A DNA stretch of 64,000 bases from the NCBI RefSeq assembly GCF_009796845.1, contig NZ_CP047025.1, forward strand, positions 186,001 to 250,000, given 5' to 3'. The DNA comes from Cobetia sp. L2A1 (GTDB taxonomy: Bacteria; Pseudomonadota; Gammaproteobacteria; Pseudomonadales; Halomonadaceae). A program made the translations under genes and the position numbers. The notes beneath the pieces are model-generated. The model worked only from the letters and a program-made list of their open reading frames with translations, searched no databases and was not told where the DNA came from. This document shows, piece by piece, positions 31,162 to 39,897 of the stretch (within the stretch, counting starts at the first letter, position 1; every line of letters starts with the position of its first letter).

Positions 31162-33558
31162 ATGAAAGCACTGTTCAGGGCCTTGCTGGCCATCGTCGGC
31201 GTACTGGCGTTGGTAGTCGTGGCGGGGGTGATCTATGTCACGACCTTCCTCAATCCGAATGACCTCAAGCCGCGACTGGTTCAGGCGGTCAAGGACCAGG
31301 CCGGGCTTGAGTTGGCCTTGAACGGTCCCCTGGACTGGTCTTTCTATCCGCGCCTGGGCGTCAGTGTCGAAGACGCTCAGGCCTGGTTGCCAGAGCAGCA
31401 GCGTGATCAGGCACCCTTTGCCTCATTCCAACGCGCCGAAGTCGGCGTTTCCTTTGCGCCACTGCTCAGTGGGGAGGTCGAGGTCGAGGGTGTCTTCCTC
31501 GATGGCCTGAAGCTGGCGCTCAATCGCGATGCCAAGGGGCGTGGCAACTGGGAAAGCCTGCTTGAGCATGCCTCTGATGCTGCAGAGAGTGGTGCGGCCG
31601 ACAAGGCGTTGTCGCCGGCCAAGAGTGCAGGCATTGCGATAGCGGATGAGAAGGCTGCTGATACGACCTCCGATGATGCAGGCAGTGTGAAGGACGGAAC
31701 GGCGGGGATGTCGGTCAATCTTGATATCGCCTCGATTCAGGTCACCAATGGACAGATTGCCTATCAGGATGCTGCCAGTGGGCTGGACATGACACTCGAC
31801 GAGCTGGCGCTGACGTCCAGTGATGTCAGCCCGTCCAAGGCATTCCCTGTGAAACTGTCGTTCGTGGCCGAGGGGCGTGAGCCACAGGTGCACAGCATCA
31901 TCAGTCTCGATGGCAAGGTCGCGCTGGATCTCAAGGAAGGCCATCACGTGCTGACCGGCGTGAGTCTGGATACCACGACCAACATGCCGGCACTGGGCGA
32001 GAAAGATCAAAAATTCGCGCTGGACATCGATACTCTTACGCTCGATACCACCAAGCAGCTCTATCGTGCAGAAGGCGCAGAGCTGAATGCCACTCTTGAT
32101 CAGCCTACCCTGGGTGACAAGGCGCTGCCCCTGAAGGCAACCTTCGGTGCCGAGGCTGATCTGGCGGCGGGTACCGCGAATATCGATGATCTGCTGCTGG
32201 TCTCCGGTAACGATCTGCGCCTGAGTGGTGCGATGAAAGCCAAGGATGTCACCAGCGATGCGCTGAGCTACACCGGTCAGTTTCAGTTGGCACCGTTATC
32301 ACCCAAGGAATGGATGTCACGCGTTGGCATGACTGCGCCAGAAACTGCCAAGTCGAGTGCTCTCACATCGCTGGCGTTCTCCAGTCCGCTCAAGGGTGAT
32401 CTGTCCCAGGTACAGTTGACCAATCTGGTCATCGCGCTGGATGACACTGCAATCAACGGACGTCTGGGTTCGTCTTTCGATGCGTCGAAAGTCACCTTCG
32501 ACCTGGATGTCGACAAGATCAATATCGACGACTATCTGCCACCGAAAGCTGAGAAGAAGGCGGCGAGCCTTGCGTTGGTGACGCCCGCATACGCTGCCGA
32601 GAGTGCTGCTGAGCTGCTGCCGGTCTCGCTGTTGAAAGCCTTGGGCCTACAGGGGCAACTCGACATCAACTCGCTGATCGCCTCTGGTCTTGAGGTGACC
32701 AAGGTCTCTGCCAAGCTTTCCGGCCAGCCGGGCCTGCAGAATCTGGATAGTCTGACGGCCAATCTCTACAGCGGTACGTTGGCCGCCAATGCGCGTATCG
32801 ACAGTCGCAAGACACCGCTGGCGATCAGCTTCAGCGAGAAGCTGGCCAATCTGGATATTGCGCCGTTCCTCAAAGCGTTGGCACCGGAACAGAAAGAAGT
32901 CCTGCGCGGTCGTCTCTTCTTGAATGGTGACTACACCACGAGCACCAATCAACTCGATAGCATCAAGCGTAATCTGAATGGCCGTGGGGACTTCGAGATT
33001 CGTAATGGTGAGGTGCTCGACGTCAACGTATCGAAGGAAATGTGCACGACGGTCGCAACGCTCAGTGGCAAGCAGTCCGAGCGTGAATGGAAGGCGAATA
33101 CGCCGCTGGAACGTGCCCAGGGCAGTTTCAAGGTCACCAATGGCGTGATCAGCAATCAGGATCTGGCACTGGCGATTCCGGGCATTACACTGGACGGCAA
33201 GGGTCAGCTCAATCTGCCGACCGATGCCTTTGACTACACGCTGGCAGCACGCTTTGTTGAAGGCACTGATGCGGCTGGCTGCAAGGTCAATCCGCGCCTG
33301 ACCAAGCTGCGCTTCCCGGTACAGTGCAAGGGAAGTCTGAGTGGCGAACCGGGCGAGTGGTGTGGATTTGATCATCAGGGCTTCCAGACAGCCGCCGCGG
33401 AGCTTGCCAAGGAAGAGGCCAAGCGCAAGGCTGGCGGCAAGGTGTCCGAGAAGCTGGATGAAAAGCTGGATGAAGATACCCGCAAGAAGATCGACGACAA
33501 GCTTGGCGAAGGCGCCAGCGACAAGCTGAAAGGTGCAATTCAAGGCCTGTTCAACTGA
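31162..33558 (+). CDS. asmA: AsmA family protein
   Basis: A 798-residue envelope protein: an N-terminal membrane anchor (about residues 5-28), an AsmA N-domain, a long repetitive beta-rich periplasmic region, and an AsmA C-terminal domain (about 560-740) ending in a charged tail with repeats of the KLDEKLDED type (about 765-790). AsmA-like proteins are thought to move phospholipids between inner and outer membranes. It precedes mutY, the usual neighbour, but a strong terminator separates them. GGGAGG lies upstream of the start. Confidence 0.9.
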   Translation: MKALFRALLAIVGVLALVVVAGVIYVTTFLNPNDLKPRLVQAVKDQAGLELALNGPLDWSFYPRLGVSVEDAQAWLPEQQRDQAPFASFQRAEVGVSFAPLLSGEVEVEGVFLDGLKLALNRDAKGRGNWESLLEHASDAAESGAADKALSPAKSAGIAIADEKAADTTSDDAGSVKDGTAGMSVNLDIASIQVTNGQIAYQDAASGLDMTLDELALTSSDVSPSKAFPVKLSFVAEGREPQVHSIISLDGKVALDLKEGHHVLTGVSLDTTTNMPALGEKDQKFALDIDTLTLDTTKQLYRAEGAELNATLDQPTLGDKALPLKATFGAEADLAAGTANIDDLLLVSGNDLRLSGAMKAKDVTSDALSYTGQFQLAPLSPKEWMSRVGMTAPETAKSSALTSLAFSSPLKGDLSQVQLTNLVIALDDTAINGRLGSSFDASKVTFDLDVDKINIDDYLPPKAEKKAASLALVTPAYAAESAAELLPVSLLKALGLQGQLDINSLIASGLEVTKVSAKLSGQPGLQNLDSLTANLYSGTLAANARIDSRKTPLAISFSEKLANLDIAPFLKALAPEQKEVLRGRLFLNGDYTTSTNQLDSIKRNLNGRGDFEIRNGEVLDVNVSKEMCTTVATLSGKQSEREWKANTPLERAQGSFKVTNGVISNQDLALAIPGITLDGKGQLNLPTDAFDYTLAARFVEGTDAAGCKVNPRLTKLRFPVQCKGSLSGEPGEWCGFDHQGFQTAAAELAKEEAKRKAGGKVSEKLDEKLDEDTRKKIDDKLGEGASDKLKGAIQGLFN

Positions 33559-33584
33559 GTCGACACCCGCGCTTGTAGAGAAGG

Positions 33585-33624
33585 ACAACAGCACGCCAGC
33601 TCTTCGGGGCTGGCGTGCTGTTGT
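33585..33624 (+). terminator. asmA terminator
   Basis: A perfect 16-bp stem (33585-33600 with 33609-33624), 8-nt loop, between asmA and mutY. Confidence 0.8.
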
Positions 33625-33667
33625 TTGAGTCCTGCCTGAACCCAAGAATCTGTATAGGAAGTTTTCG

Positions 33668-34807
33668 ATGGCGCGTCCTGATACTGCCGCTGCGCCACGC
33701 GTGGCCGAGATTGCTCTGAGTCCTGAAGATGTTCAGGCACGAGTGTTTGAATGGTTCGATGTCCATGGCCGTAAACATCTGCCCTGGCAGGAGAACACCA
33801 CTCCCTATCGCGTTTGGGTCTCTGAAATCATGCTACAGCAGACTCAGGTCACGACGGTGTTGCCGTATTACGCACGCTTCATGGAGCGCTTCCCTGATGT
33901 GCAGGCACTGGCCGCCGCGAATATTGACGATGTCCTGCATCTTTGGACGGGCTTGGGCTACTACGCCCGTGCCCGTAATCTGCACAAGGCCGCGCAACAG
34001 GTCGTGAGTGAACACGCAGGCGAATTCCCCGTCGAGAGTGTTGAAGCGCTCTCGACGCTGCCGGGTATCGGGCGCTCTACCGCTGGTGCGATCATCAGTA
34101 TCAGTACCGGACAGCGTGCTCCGATTCTCGATGGCAACGTCAAGCGCGTACTAGCGCGCCTACATGCCGTGGAAGGCTGGCCCGGACGTCCGGCGGTCGA
34201 AAGAGAGTTGTGGGCGCTGGCAGAGCGTTATACGCCCGAGATTCGTCTGCCGGATTGGACACAGGCAGTCATGGATCTGGGTGCGACACTGTGTAGCCGT
34301 GGTCGCCCTGATTGTGGACGTTGCCCCTTCAGCGATGTGTGTATCGCCCATGCACGTGGTGAGGAAAAGCGCTTTCCCGAGAGCAAGCCCAAGAAGGCGA
34401 TTCCGCAACGTGCGACGCTAATGTTGCTGGTGTTTGATACCGAAGGGCGTGTGCTGCTGGAGCGACGCCCGCCGACGGGTATCTGGGGAGGGTTGTGGGC
34501 ACCGCCACTGGTCGAGGATCGCGCCGCGGCGCGTGACTGGATTGCGCAGCATGCGCGTGGTGCGCATCTATCGGAAGCACAGGCGAGCTTTGAGCATGTC
34601 TTTAGCCATTTCCGTCTGACCATCACTCCACAGCCCGTTCAGCTTGGCGAGGCAGGTTTGAAGCCAGAGGGCGTTGTCGAAGGCGTTTGTGAGCCTGGTG
34701 TAGATCAGCGCTTTGTTGATCCTGCGGCTCCTGATGCCGTCGGCCTGCCTGCACCGGTCAAGGCGCTGCTTGCGCGCTTTACCTGTGATCTTTTTGGCCT
34801 TGGTTGA
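33668..34807 (+). CDS. mutY: A/G-specific adenine glycosylase MutY
   Basis: Removes adenine paired with 8-oxoguanine. A 379-residue bifunctional-fold glycosylase: catalytic Glu in SEIMLQQTQV (Glu53), HhH motif LPGIGRSTAGAI, catalytic Asp in PILDGN (Asp155), then the 4Fe-4S cluster cysteines in CSRGRPDCGRCPFSDVC (near 215-231) and a NUDIX-like C-terminal domain that reads the 8-oxoG. yggX follows, the usual mutY-yggX pair. Confidence 0.96.
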   Translation: MARPDTAAAPRVAEIALSPEDVQARVFEWFDVHGRKHLPWQENTTPYRVWVSEIMLQQTQVTTVLPYYARFMERFPDVQALAAANIDDVLHLWTGLGYYARARNLHKAAQQVVSEHAGEFPVESVEALSTLPGIGRSTAGAIISISTGQRAPILDGNVKRVLARLHAVEGWPGRPAVERELWALAERYTPEIRLPDWTQAVMDLGATLCSRGRPDCGRCPFSDVCIAHARGEEKRFPESKPKKAIPQRATLMLLVFDTEGRVLLERRPPTGIWGGLWAPPLVEDRAAARDWIAQHARGAHLSEAQASFEHVFSHFRLTITPQPVQLGEAGLKPEGVVEGVCEPGVDQRFVDPAAPDAVGLPAPVKALLARFTCDLFGLG

Positions 34808-34978
34808 GGTTTTACGGCGATAGAGTCGATCAAGGCAGTCGAGGCTGGGGGGATGGCCGTGAGGCGTGCGAGAATGGCTACAATTGCGAAAATCGCTGCC
34901 TGCGGCAGACTGTCATTGCTGCCATCATGTCGCCAGGCTTGAATTATCCGATATCACTTACCACCGCCGGAGTCACCT

Positions 34979-35290
34979 ATGCGCACCGTACATTGCCGCA
35001 AGTATGATCAAGAGCTGCCTGGCCTCGATTTTCCGCCGCTACCGGGCGAGAAAGGACAGGATATCTGGTCGCATGTCTCAAAGCAGGCATGGCAAGAGTG
35101 GCAGACACTGCAGACACGTCTGATCAACGAAAAACATCTGAACATGATGGATGCTGATAGCCGTCGCTACCTGATGGAGCAGATGGAGCATTTCCTTGAT
35201 AATGAAGAGACGGACCAAGCGGAAGGTTTCGTGCCGACAGACGCCGCCGCCAAGGGAGAAACGCAAGGTGGTCAGGGTCACGAACTCTGA
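34979..35290 (+). CDS. yggX: YggX, Fe(II) trafficking protein
   Basis: A small cytoplasmic protein (103 residues, about 90 usual) that protects iron-sulfur enzymes from oxidative damage. The N-terminal [19 protein letters not shown] block and the internal [18 protein letters not shown] block are family-defining, and the single Cys near the start (Cys6) is conserved. GGAG lies upstream. It follows mutY after 171 nt and may share its transcript. Confidence 0.94.
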   Translation: MRTVHCRKYDQELPGLDFPPLPGEKGQDIWSHVSKQAWQEWQTLQTRLINEKHLNMMDADSRRYLMEQMEHFLDNEETDQAEGFVPTDAAAKGETQGGQGHEL

Positions 35291-35348
35291 CCTGCCGTCG
35301 AGGGCAAGGGCATGCCCATATCGACGCCAAATTCTTGATAAGCAAGGG

Positions 35349-35377
35349 TTGACGTCGGGAACGGTTTTCTATTTAAT
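35349..35377 (+). promoter_or_regulatory. Promoter of the tRNA cluster
   Basis: TTGACG and TTTAAT separated by 17 nt, ending 17 nt upstream of tRNA-Phe. Confidence 0.7.
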
Positions 35378-35394
35378 ACGTCCTCGTTGGCAAG

Positions 35395-35470
35395 GGCCAG
35401 ATAGCTCAGTTGGTAGAGCAGGGGATTGAAAATCCCCGTGTCGGCGGTTCGATTCCGTCTCTGGCCACCA
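35395..35470 (+). tRNA. pheT: tRNA-Phe (GAA), copy 1
   Basis: 76 nt with encoded CCA: acceptor GGCCAGA/TCTGGCC, anticodon loop TTGAAAA. Confidence 0.96.
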
Positions 35471-35475
35471 AGTGT

Positions 35476-35550
35476 TGGGGTATAGCCAAGTGGTAAGGCA
35501 CCGGTTTTTGGTATCGGCATTCCCAGGTTCGAGTCCTGGTACCCCAGCCA
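35476..35550 (+). tRNA. glnU: tRNA-Gln (TTG), copy 1
   Basis: 75 nt with encoded CCA: acceptor TGGGGTA/TACCCCA, anticodon TTG in the loop TTTTGGT. Confidence 0.95.
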
Positions 35551-35591
35551 GCCAACGCGCAGTAAGAAGACTCATATTGTGAGTTCTTTGT

Positions 35592-35667
<76 letters not shown>

Positions 35668-35724
35668 TTTTACAAGCACTTGTGTTTGCAAGACTTGTAG
35701 ATGAAAGAAGAGCACACAATATAG

Positions 35725-35747
35725 AAGTCGCCTTGGCGGCTTTTTTT
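35725..35747 (+). terminator. Terminator-like hairpin inside the tRNA cluster
   Basis: A short stem AGTCGCC/GGCGGCT with one G-U pair, followed by seven T. It ends only 14 nt before the second tRNA-Phe. Confidence 0.7.
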
Positions 35748-35760
35748 GTGTCTTCAGGTT

Positions 35761-35836
35761 GGCCAGATAGCTCAGTTGGTAGAGCAGGGGATTGAAAATC
35801 CCCGTGTCGGCGGTTCGATTCCGTCTCTGGCCACCA
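35761..35836 (+). tRNA. pheT: tRNA-Phe (GAA), copy 2
   Basis: Identical by eye to the copy at 35395-35470. Confidence 0.96.
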
Positions 35837-35839
35837 TAT

Positions 35840-35914
35840 TGGGGTATAGCCAAGTGGTAAGGCACCGGTTTTTGGTATCGGCATTCCCAGGTTCGAGTCC
35901 TGGTACCCCAGCCA
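35840..35914 (+). tRNA. glnU: tRNA-Gln (TTG), copy 2
   Basis: Identical by eye to the copy at 35476-35550, only 3 nt after tRNA-Phe copy 2 (5 nt in the first pair). Confidence 0.95.
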
Positions 35915-35957
35915 ATTCTGGCTTGCTGATGAAGTCGCAAGATGAATTTGGCAGCCA

Positions 35958-35991
35958 ACAAGAAAGCCACCCTCCGGGGTGGCTTTCTTGT
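35958..35991. terminator. Terminator between tRNA cluster and sigma-54 regulator
   Basis: A 14-bp stem (35958-35971 with 35978-35991), likely bidirectional: it ends the tRNA cluster and meets the regulator gene arriving on the minus strand. Confidence 0.75.
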
Positions 35992-36034
35992 GTCTGGATG
36001 ACAGGATATTTCCTGTCGAGATACCTCCGAAACC

Positions 36035-37138
36035 TCAGTGTGCTATCGGGGCCTCCGGGTGCTGAGCCAGCCAGCTAAGACGCTTGCGATAGATGGTCGA
36101 AGGCGCAATTTCCAGAATTGCAGCAGCGCGAGGAATACTGCCTTCACAGGCCTCGATGACGGCTTCTATTGCATCACGCTCCATCATCCACAGCGGGCGC
36201 AACCACGGGGCGTCGTTCTCTGAGAGTGCTTGTGGCGGTGTCGCGGTTTCATACCGACAAGCTGCTGTATGGCGTGTTGGTAGGTCCAGCATCGTGGCGG
36301 TCAGCACTTCACCATCATTGAGAATAATGGCGCGCCGCAGGCTGTTCTCCAGTTCTCTCACATTACCTGGCCAATCATGTGCCAGAAGCTTCTGCTCAGC
36401 GCATGCGCTGAGATGCGTAAAGTGCTTGCCCTCATGGCTCGCCATGCGATTCAGCAAGCCTTTGGCGATCTCCAGAATGTCCTGACCGCGTTCACGCAGA
36501 GGCGGTACCTTGAGCGGAATGACGTGCAGGCGATAGAACAGGTCTTCGCGGAAACGGTGCGTGTCGACCAGCAGGCGAGGGTCCTGGTGGGTGGCGCAGA
36601 CAATGCGGCAGTTGACCTCCGTGGTACGTGTCGCACCGACTGGCATCACTTGGCCCGTTTGTAAAAAACGCAGCAGTTTGCTCTGCAGCGGCAGCGGCAG
36701 CTCTGCTATTTCATCAAGAAACAAGGTGCCACCGTCGGCGGCGACAGCGAGTCCTTGCTGGGCACTGACAGCACCAGTGAAGGCGCCGCGCACATGACCG
36801 AATAGTTGGGACTCCAATAACTCTGCTGGAATCGCTGCGCAATTGACCGCGATGAAGGGGCCATCACGTACCTGGCTGTGGCGGTGGATGGCTGTCGCAC
36901 ATAGCTCCTTGCCGCTGCCACTTTCGCCAGTAATGAAGATCGGGGCGTCCGAATGGGCGACCTGGATGAGGGTGTGATAGAGGGTCTGCATGGCCGATGA
37001 GCCTCCGATGAACCCCTCAAAACCGTGACGCCGCGGTGCCGATAATTCCCTGACTCTGGGAATGATGGATGAGGCGGCAGCCAGGTTCAGTGCGGAGGCA
37101 GCCGGTGCAGCCTGATGGTGAGCCTTCAGTGCGGTCAT
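36035..37138 (-). CDS. Sigma-54 enhancer-binding regulator
   Basis: A 367-residue transcription activator. Residues 1-50 form a short region without a recognisable sensor. The AAA+ domain (about 55-280) has Walker A GESGSGKE, GAFTGA for sigma-54 contact, the FLDEIAELPL Walker B and the arginine-finger region FREDLFYRL. A Fis-type HTH ends the protein (GSIPRAAAILEIAPSTIYRK). Without a receiver domain, its activity may be set by its level or a partner protein. The ATG at 37138 has GGAAGGG upstream. It lies downstream of, and on the same strand as, the CsgG-type operon whose promoter looks sigma-54 dependent; control of that operon is inferred. Confidence 0.88.
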   Translation of the reverse strand: MTALKAHHQAAPAASALNLAAASSIIPRVRELSAPRRHGFEGFIGGSSAMQTLYHTLIQVAHSDAPIFITGESGSGKELCATAIHRHSQVRDGPFIAVNCAAIPAELLESQLFGHVRGAFTGAVSAQQGLAVAADGGTLFLDEIAELPLPLQSKLLRFLQTGQVMPVGATRTTEVNCRIVCATHQDPRLLVDTHRFREDLFYRLHVIPLKVPPLRERGQDILEIAKGLLNRMASHEGKHFTHLSACAEQKLLAHDWPGNVRELENSLRRAIILNDGEVLTATMLDLPTRHTAACRYETATPPQALSENDAPWLRPLWMMERDAIEAVIEACEGSIPRAAAILEIAPSTIYRKRLSWLAQHPEAPIAH

Positions 37139-37478
37139 GAGTGATGTTCCCTTCCTGCTTATCTTTCTACAGCCCATCAGCGAGCGGATGCGCTGTGAAA
37201 GCATTGTTGTACGGCTGTTCTCGTGACAGCCTCGTGGATGAGGCACGCGGACTCTTATCGTTGAGTCTTCGGTGTGTGCTGCTTTATGTGCCTTATCCAA
37301 GCGTAATCGGTTGTTGATAATGAGCTTGACGGTTTTTAGTAGGTTTTTGTCCCTCCTCTCGAGTGGCAGGGTTCTCAGTCCCGTGTCGGGAATAATGACC
37401 AGCTCTCTCCTGATGCATGACGCGACGCATCTGGTGATTGAGAGGCGCCGATGTCTCTAGGTAGCGTATGGCACATTC
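37139..37478. other. 340-nt gap between regulator and small secreted protein gene
   Basis: No coding sequence is convincing here. There is a short dyad TCCCGTGTCGGGA at about 37378-37390 and an interrupted GATGC/GCATC dyad near 37412-37431. The gap presumably holds the regulator's own promoter, which I cannot place. Confidence 0.5.
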
Positions 37479-37877
37479 TCAGGGAGTCTCTTCCTCGTCG
37501 TCAGAGTAGATGTTGGTGGTGGTCGTATTGGTGAAGTCCGTCGTGGCGCTTTGCGAGCTGGCATCGGCTGACTGGTCTGCCGTGCCATCGATGGTGCCAG
37601 TGGAGCCATCACTCAGCGTCTGCTGGATCTGTTGCCAGTTGCCGATCGAGGTGCTGCTGCCGGTATAGACGGTGTAATCGTCGATATCGGTACTGGAACT
37701 TGTGCCTTCCCCAAGGCTACCGGCCTTCTTGCTCTCGTAGAGAATCAGCGCAGTCTCTGCGCTGCGGGCGGGGAAGTCATAGGGATAGGGGCCCATCAAT
37801 GAGTTTGCGCTGGCGATACCCGTCATCAGATAGCCAGTGCCCAGAATCCCGAGGCTGATACGCATGAAGGCATTCAT
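37479..37877 (-). CDS. Small secreted acidic protein of the CsgG-type operon
   Basis: A 132-residue protein not recognised by sequence. It begins with a clear Sec signal peptide (MNAFMRISLGILGTGY to about residue 24, cleavage near IASA-NS). The mature part starts with NSLMGPYPYDFP and is rich in Ser, Thr, Asp and Gly, with a run of Thr and an acidic end (DDEEETP). It lacks cysteines. Composition and position suggest a minor fibre subunit or accessory protein, comparable in place to HfaA or CsgF, but I see no clear motif of either. AAGGAG lies 6 nt before the ATG. Confidence 0.72.
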   Translation of the reverse strand: MNAFMRISLGILGTGYLMTGIASANSLMGPYPYDFPARSAETALILYESKKAGSLGEGTSSSTDIDDYTVYTGSSTSIGNWQQIQQTLSDGSTGTIDGTADQSADASSQSATTDFTNTTTTNIYSDDEEETP

Positions 37878-37931
37878 GTCGTGCTCCTTTTGAGGTGTGT
37901 TACCTCAGTGTCAGCATGATTCAGGTGCTGA

Positions 37932-37959
37932 AACACACGCGGGTCACCCCGCGTGTGTT
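37932..37959 (-). terminator. Hairpin between repeat protein and small secreted protein genes
   Basis: A perfect 12-bp stem (37932-37943 with 37948-37959), TCAC loop, no T-run. It may stabilise or attenuate the upstream message, giving unequal expression. Confidence 0.55.
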
Positions 37960-37976
37960 GGTGGACTACTGGCAGG

Positions 37977-38831
37977 TTACGGGGTGACGGGGCCCACGGA
38001 GACGGACATGTTGTTGCCCACCGAGGTCGCAGCGTTGCTGACGACGGCTCCATCGAAGCTACCCACTGGCGGCAGGCCGAGCGTGATGTTGCTGACCTTG
38101 GCGGTTGAGGTGATGTTGGCGAAGCTCACCTGGGTATTGTCGCCGATCAGCGCGCTGTCGATGCCTGTAGTATCCAGAGTCAGCGACAGGTTATTGCCGA
38201 CTGAGGTTGCTGCATTGTCGACGGTCAGGTTGAGAATATCGTCAACCTTGGCCAGTGAATCGACATTTGCAGAGCCCATGTGACGACCGAAGCCATCTCC
38301 TGACAGGTACTGCTCGTTATGCAGGTTGATCATGGCATCGCTGTCTATCGAGATGTTGTTGCCCACAGAAGTGGCAGCATTCTCGAGAGACTCAAGCTTG
38401 GTGATATCTGGATTGGGCGTGGTGCCGGCATAGCTGATGTAGACATCGACATTGGCTTCTGCCGCTGCGCCTGCTGCTGCACTCGCCTCAGAGCCATGAT
38501 TGCCTGAGTGAGAACCGGAAACGGCGAAGCTGCTGGCGCTAGTGCTATCGAGCAGGTCGATGCTCGGTGTACCCGTCTCGGCGGCACCATAGCTGACATC
38601 GCTGACGATGGCTTCAGAGCTGACATCCCCAATCTGCTTCTGCAGGCTTTCCACCATGACCAGCCCACCTGGATCAGTGATGCCCGGATCGATGTAGACA
38701 TCGATATCGACGTTGGTATCGACCTGGCCATCCCAATTCCAATTCACGTTATCAAATGCTTGTGCCTGGCTTGCCATCATGATGCCACTGGCGAGGCCGA
38801 TAGCGACTGCGAGCTTATTATAAGTAGTCAT
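37977..38831 (-). CDS. Secreted repeat protein, putative CsgG substrate
   Basis: A 284-residue protein with a Sec signal peptide (cleavage near ASQAQA-FD, residue 25) and no cysteines in the mature part. Three copies of NAATSVGNN[ILM]S begin near residues 151, 206 and 266, spaced 55 and 60 residues; each is followed by alternating hydrophobic residues, as in stacked beta strands. Two looser copies of a VD(ID)VYI...ESL unit lie at about 40-70 and 120-150. This suggests a beta-solenoid or amyloid-like adhesin exported through the neighbouring CsgG-type pore; that is inference. Start: the ATG at 38831 has GAGG 9 nt upstream; further ATGs lie just above. Confidence 0.78.
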   Translation of the reverse strand: MTTYNKLAVAIGLASGIMMASQAQAFDNVNWNWDGQVDTNVDIDVYIDPGITDPGGLVMVESLQKQIGDVSSEAIVSDVSYGAAETGTPSIDLLDSTSASSFAVSGSHSGNHGSEASAAAGAAAEANVDVYISYAGTTPNPDITKLESLENAATSVGNNISIDSDAMINLHNEQYLSGDGFGRHMGSANVDSLAKVDDILNLTVDNAATSVGNNLSLTLDTTGIDSALIGDNTQVSFANITSTAKVSNITLGLPPVGSFDGAVVSNAATSVGNNMSVSVGPVTP

Positions 38832-38856
38832 TGTCATGTTCCTCATGAATGTTGAC

Positions 38857-39756
38857 TTATTGTGTTGCTCTTGATGCTGCGGGTACTGTTCTTGATATTG
38901 CAGGTACAGCGGTTGTAGCGACTTCACGTGTGTTGCTCTTGTCAGTAGCAACATGCTGGCCCGGATGAAGCTGACAATCTTCCCCTGCTGGAACAGGAAG
39001 TCCCAGGCCTTCAGTCAGGAGTTGGTAGGCACCCATCTCCACGACTGATCTCACTCCCAGCTGCAGTGGTTCATTGCGTACTGCGCCAGAATCGAACTCG
39101 ATTAGCTGATTACCGAAGAAGCGATAAATACCTGCCTCGACTTCATAACCCACCACCTGTTTCTGCAGACTGGTGACATAGATGGTGCGGAAGGTGCGGA
39201 TATCGACCATGCGAAGATCCAGCCCGACATTGATGACGGCGGTACGCAGGCCCGCTCCAATACCGCTGACAAATAACCGTGTCCCACCACTGGAAATGTT
39301 GTAATTAAGCTCGGTAAGTGCACCTAGAATCACGAAATTCGAGGGTAATACCGCTAGCTTGCGTGGCGCATAGGCCATGGCCTTTTGCTCAAAGAGCTGC
39401 TGTTCGGCTAGTGGCACGCGGACATCAAGGCGTTCGGTCAGGTGTACCTTGCGTGTCTTGTAAAGAGCGCTGATCAACATTTCAGATACGCCCTGAGTGA
39501 CGGCGGCACTTTCTGTCACGGTGGAATAACTGCGTTGACCGGTCTTGTCCGTTATCTGTCCTACCGCAATGACCGGGAGGTTTTTGGCGCCTTGCATACG
39601 GCTCAATGAGGACAGACATTCGCTATAAGGCGTATTGTTCGAAGTCACTGGCGGCCCGACGACTGGCTCGATATTGTCGAATTTCGGTTCGACCGTCGCG
39701 CAGCCCCCCAGCATGGTGGCCATGCAAGCGGCCAGACAAAGACGTGGCTTTAACAT
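38857..39756 (-). CDS. CsgG/HfaB-family outer-membrane lipoprotein
   Basis: A 299-residue protein that should form an oligomeric outer-membrane channel, like CsgG of curli or HfaB of the Caulobacter holdfast anchor. Seen: signal peptide with lipobox LGGC (Cys19), LPVIAVGQITDKTGQ (about 60-75), SEMLISALYKTRKVHLTER, the FVILGALTELNYNISSGG transmembrane-strand region, and VNVGLDLRMVDIRT-like strands. The C-terminus adds a Thr/Ala/Arg-rich tail. The start at 39756 is preceded by AGGGGA. First gene of the operon, 25 nt before the repeat protein. No CsgE, CsgA or CsgB homologue is recognisable. Confidence 0.85.
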   Translation of the reverse strand: MLKPRLCLAACMATMLGGCATVEPKFDNIEPVVGPPVTSNNTPYSECLSSLSRMQGAKNLPVIAVGQITDKTGQRSYSTVTESAAVTQGVSEMLISALYKTRKVHLTERLDVRVPLAEQQLFEQKAMAYAPRKLAVLPSNFVILGALTELNYNISSGGTRLFVSGIGAGLRTAVINVGLDLRMVDIRTFRTIYVTSLQKQVVGYEVEAGIYRFFGNQLIEFDSGAVRNEPLQLGVRSVVEMGAYQLLTEGLGLPVPAGEDCQLHPGQHVATDKSNTREVATTAVPAISRTVPAASRATQ

Positions 39757-39845
39757 GCTGGAATTTCCCCTGGTGTGACGCATGACCCGCGCCGTTTCTT
39801 GTACTCTGATATGTGTCTATCAGTAGTGTTGCTGTATTTATAAGT

Positions 39846-39861
39846 GGCAGGAAGTGTGCCA
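39846..39861 (-). promoter_or_regulatory. Sigma-54 promoter of the CsgG-type operon
   Basis: On the minus strand TGGCAC, 5 nt, CTGCC. The GG and GC dinucleotides have the exact 10-nt spacing of the -24/-12 consensus. Predicted start of transcription near 39835, about 80 nt before the start codon. Confidence 0.72.
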
Positions 39862-39897
39862 ATTTTATTAGTGTTGTTTTTTAGTCACTTAACGTGT

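Noticed and set aside
32647..33645. Minus-strand frame of 332 codons within asmA
   Set aside because: Antisense shadow of a supported gene, with no start site of note.
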